Of a stretch of 64,000 nt of DNA, positions 62,367 through 64,000 are shown one piece after another (positions within the stretch are counted from its first letter, which is position 1; every line of letters begins with the position of its first letter). This DNA comes from Gilvimarinus chinensis DSM 19667 (lineage in GTDB: Bacteria > Pseudomonadota > Gammaproteobacteria > Pseudomonadales > Cellvibrionaceae), in NCBI RefSeq assembly GCF_000377745.1, contig NZ_KB898706.1:62001-126000 (forward strand), in the 5' to 3' direction. A program made the translations under genes and the position numbers. The notes under the pieces were generated by a model. That model did no database searches, was not told the DNA's origin, and saw nothing but the letters and a program-made list of their open reading frames with translations.

Positions 62367-63557
62367 TTACCAGCTGGAACCGGCTTGAATGTAGTAAGCG
62401 GACTCTTCCGGCCCCCAGGCCACATCCACACCCATGGTAAAGCCGTAGCGCTTGGCGATCAGGTAGCGAAAGCCGGTGCCGTAGCTGTCTACGTCTTCGG
62501 CGTCGCTGGTTAAATTGCTCCAGCTGTCGGCCACAAAGCCCGCGCCGCCAAAGCCTTTAAGGTGCCAGCGTGGCGTAAACTTGTAGGTGGCTTCAATTTC
62601 GGTCAGAAACGCCTGGTTATTCTGGTAGCGGGCGGCGGGTACACCGCGCATGCGCAAACCGGGCAGGGCGTAGGGGGGCAGGGTTTCGCCGCTGGCGGCC
62701 TCAACGCTTTGGTAATCCAGGCGCAGGCCCAGGTTGAAGGTGTCGCTTAGCTTCCAGTAATTAAGCCCGGTAAATTGATACTGGGTGTAGTTCAAATCAC
62801 TGCCAATGGCGTCATCAAAGCGCACGGCCCGGGCGCGGTAGTTGTAGCCTGCCTCGGGGTTCATGGGGTTGTCGCGCGAATCATACTCAACCAATAACCC
62901 CAGGCCCGAGGTGTTTTCGCTGATGTTGAGGCGGTTTTGCAAAAAGGCCTCGACTTTTTCGTTCAGCTCATCGTTGGGCAGCAGGTCGATATTAAAATCG
63001 TCAGCGAGCCTGGTTTCCATGCGCTGATAGGTTTGGTAAAAGCCCGCAAACCATTTGCTGTCGCCCAGGCGAAAGGTGAGTTTTTGCAGTATGGCGGGCC
63101 CGCTCACATTCAGCTCAATGGGGTTTTGTAAATCCACATTGGCAATGCGGTAAAAATTCAGGTTCATATCCGGGTAGCCAATGCCGCCTTTGTAGCGAAT
63201 GGTGTCGTCGCGCCAAAACCCAATATGTCCGGCCCCGCCAAACATACTGCCGTTTTCGGTGGCTCCGGCGCCTAAAATAGTGATGTTCTCGGGGATGATG
63301 CCCGTGTTCTGCTTGTCTTGTTTTTGCGCCTCAGACTCGTGAAAAAATACACCCATAACCCCCAGGCCGTTACCCGTGGCCGGTTCGGTAATAATGATGG
63401 GCACGGGCAAAAAGCCCAGCATGCGCTGGCTCAAATACTGGCTGGCGTCCAGCATGCCGTCGTCTGGGTCGATAAACTCTTCGCTGATGGCAAAAACCTG
63501 AGGGGCGCTGAACGCAAGCAACAGGGGCGCTGCTTTAATGGGGGCTGGAAGCTTCAT
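62367..63557 (-). CDS. BamA/TamA-like outer-membrane barrel protein
   Basis: A signal peptide ending VFA is followed by a protein resembling the bacterial surface antigen (Omp85) barrel. LLVEYDSRDNPMNPEAGYNYRARAVRF (across residues 220-246) is the family's central motif, and the chain ends in Trp (IQAGSSW), as outer-membrane proteins do. No POTRA domains are visible in 396 residues, so it is a short, POTRA-less member. Role unknown. It precedes the CSD/DUF1294 gene. Confidence 0.82.
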   Translation of the reverse strand: MKLPAPIKAAPLLLAFSAPQVFAISEEFIDPDDGMLDASQYLSQRMLGFLPVPIIITEPATGNGLGVMGVFFHESEAQKQDKQNTGIIPENITILGAGATENGSMFGGAGHIGFWRDDTIRYKGGIGYPDMNLNFYRIANVDLQNPIELNVSGPAILQKLTFRLGDSKWFAGFYQTYQRMETRLADDFNIDLLPNDELNEKVEAFLQNRLNISENTSGLGLLVEYDSRDNPMNPEAGYNYRARAVRFDDAIGSDLNYTQYQFTGLNYWKLSDTFNLGLRLDYQSVEAASGETLPPYALPGLRMRGVPAARYQNNQAFLTEIEATYKFTPRWHLKGFGGAGFVADSWSNLTSDAEDVDSYGTGFRYLIAKRYGFTMGVDVAWGPEESAYYIQAGSSW

Positions 63558-63681
63558 AACCTATCCTTGTGGAGCACTGAGCGTAAATGGTAGCGGATCG
63601 GGTCAGGTAAGGATAGGCGCGCCCCGGTTAACGGGGCGCAAAAGTGTTATAGAACAGCTGGTATTGAAACAGCCAACGCGC

Positions 63682-63999
63682 TTAAAGCGGCTTGAGTTTG
63701 ATATTGCGAAACCAGACTTTATCGCCATGGTCTTGCAACACAATATGCCCTTCGTTGTTGTTGGCAAACTCGGGCCAGTCGGCAAACTTGCTGTTGCCAA
63801 TTAACTGCTGCCACTCGGGCGAGGTGGTATCCGCCTGCACCAGCTTGTAGCCGTTTAACCAGTGTTCAATTTTGCCGTTGTTCACCACCAGACGGGTGCG
63901 GTTCCACTGCCCGGCTGGCAGCACGGTCACGAACTTGGACTTAATCAAATCGTACAAATCGCCCGCGCGGTGTTTTTCGATTTTGCCGTCCGGGTGGCC
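63682..63999 (-). CDS. DUF1080 (3-keto-disaccharide hydrolase) domain protein, 5' end outside window
   Basis: The frame is open to the right edge of the window, so only the C-terminal 105 residues are seen. HPDGKIEKHRAGDLYDLI, GQWNRTRLVVNNGKIEHWLNG and GHIVLQDHGDKVWFRNIKL are clear DUF1080 motifs, a concanavalin-like fold often in secreted sugar-active proteins. The TTG at 63957 is internal and not the start. Confidence 0.88.
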   Translation of the reverse strand, partial: GHPDGKIEKHRAGDLYDLIKSKFVTVLPAGQWNRTRLVVNNGKIEHWLNGYKLVQADTTSPEWQQLIGNSKFADWPEFANNNEGHIVLQDHGDKVWFRNIKLKPL

Positions 64000-64000
64000 C

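Overview
The window is 64 kb of an aerobic, Gram-negative gammaproteobacterial chromosome. Gene content and order point to the Cellvibrionales / marine polysaccharide-degrader group (Saccharophagus, Teredinibacter, Gilvimarinus type). The reasons are core blocks in the gammaproteobacterial arrangement (gmk-rpoZ-spoT-ridA, recG next to oxyR, yrfG-hslR-hslO, phoB-phoR beside ubiA-ubiC) mixed with secreted glycoside hydrolases (GH5, GH20), outer-membrane proteins and Na+-coupled symporters. This assignment is inference from gene content, not a database result. I see no rRNA, tRNA, CRISPR array, transposase or prophage. Both ends cut through genes: an OmpA-domain protein on the left and a DUF1080 protein on the right.

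Region by region. 1-9.7 kb: assimilatory nitrite reductase nirBD with the siroheme methyltransferase cobA, behind a near-consensus sigma-54 promoter and NtrC-like sites, divergent from the molybdopterin genes moaA-moaB-moeA. A tract of ten perfect GTTCAGC heptamers lies downstream of nirD. 9.8-17.4 kb: a four-gene MacB-type export system with two separate permeases, then yrfG, hslR, a DUF4124 gene, hslO and a MipA-like protein. 17.4-25.8 kb (minus strand): periplasmic and hypothetical proteins, a DUF885 peptidase-like protein, a GH5 hydrolase, PhoR/PhoB and UbiA/UbiC. 25.9-36.8 kb: a dicarboxylate/amino-acid symporter preceded by a coupled 16-codon ORF, an HDOD protein, RecG, OxyR, an epimerase-like protein, RidA, SpoT, RpoZ, Gmk and a small HTH protein.

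37-46 kb is a coherent catabolic locus around an RpiR-family regulator: lactonase-like protein, GH20 hexosaminidase and D-serine-dehydratase-like PLP enzyme on one strand; regulator, N-acyl-D-amino-acid deacylase, a second RidA and an SSS symporter on the other. It suggests uptake and breakdown of N-acylated D-amino acids, possibly from peptidoglycan or chitin-like material. 46-51 kb holds DUF488, FKBP and a LysR regulator divergent from a luciferase-like monooxygenase, an alcohol dehydrogenase/quinone reductase-like protein and an SDR.

The most interesting locus is 50.93-54.18 kb. A clear guanidine-II (mini-ykkC) riboswitch, two hairpins with ACGA loops, sits just upstream of the Shine-Dalgarno of a 2-oxoglutarate/Fe(II) oxygenase. 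That gene is followed by an uncharacterised protein and a urea-carboxylase-region-type ABC substrate-binding protein, and the unit ends at a strong terminator. No guanidine carboxylase, hydrolase or SugE-type exporter is present, so this looks like a guanidine-responsive operon built on an oxygenase.

54-64 kb carries a CurA-like reductase, an unknown 184-residue protein in an AT-rich setting, an MFS transporter, a YhiN flavoprotein, flgP-flgT behind a near-perfect sigma-28 promoter, a 636-bp non-coding element with 24-bp perfect terminal inverted repeats, a cold-shock/DUF1294 fusion, a BamA/TamA-like barrel and the partial DUF1080 gene.
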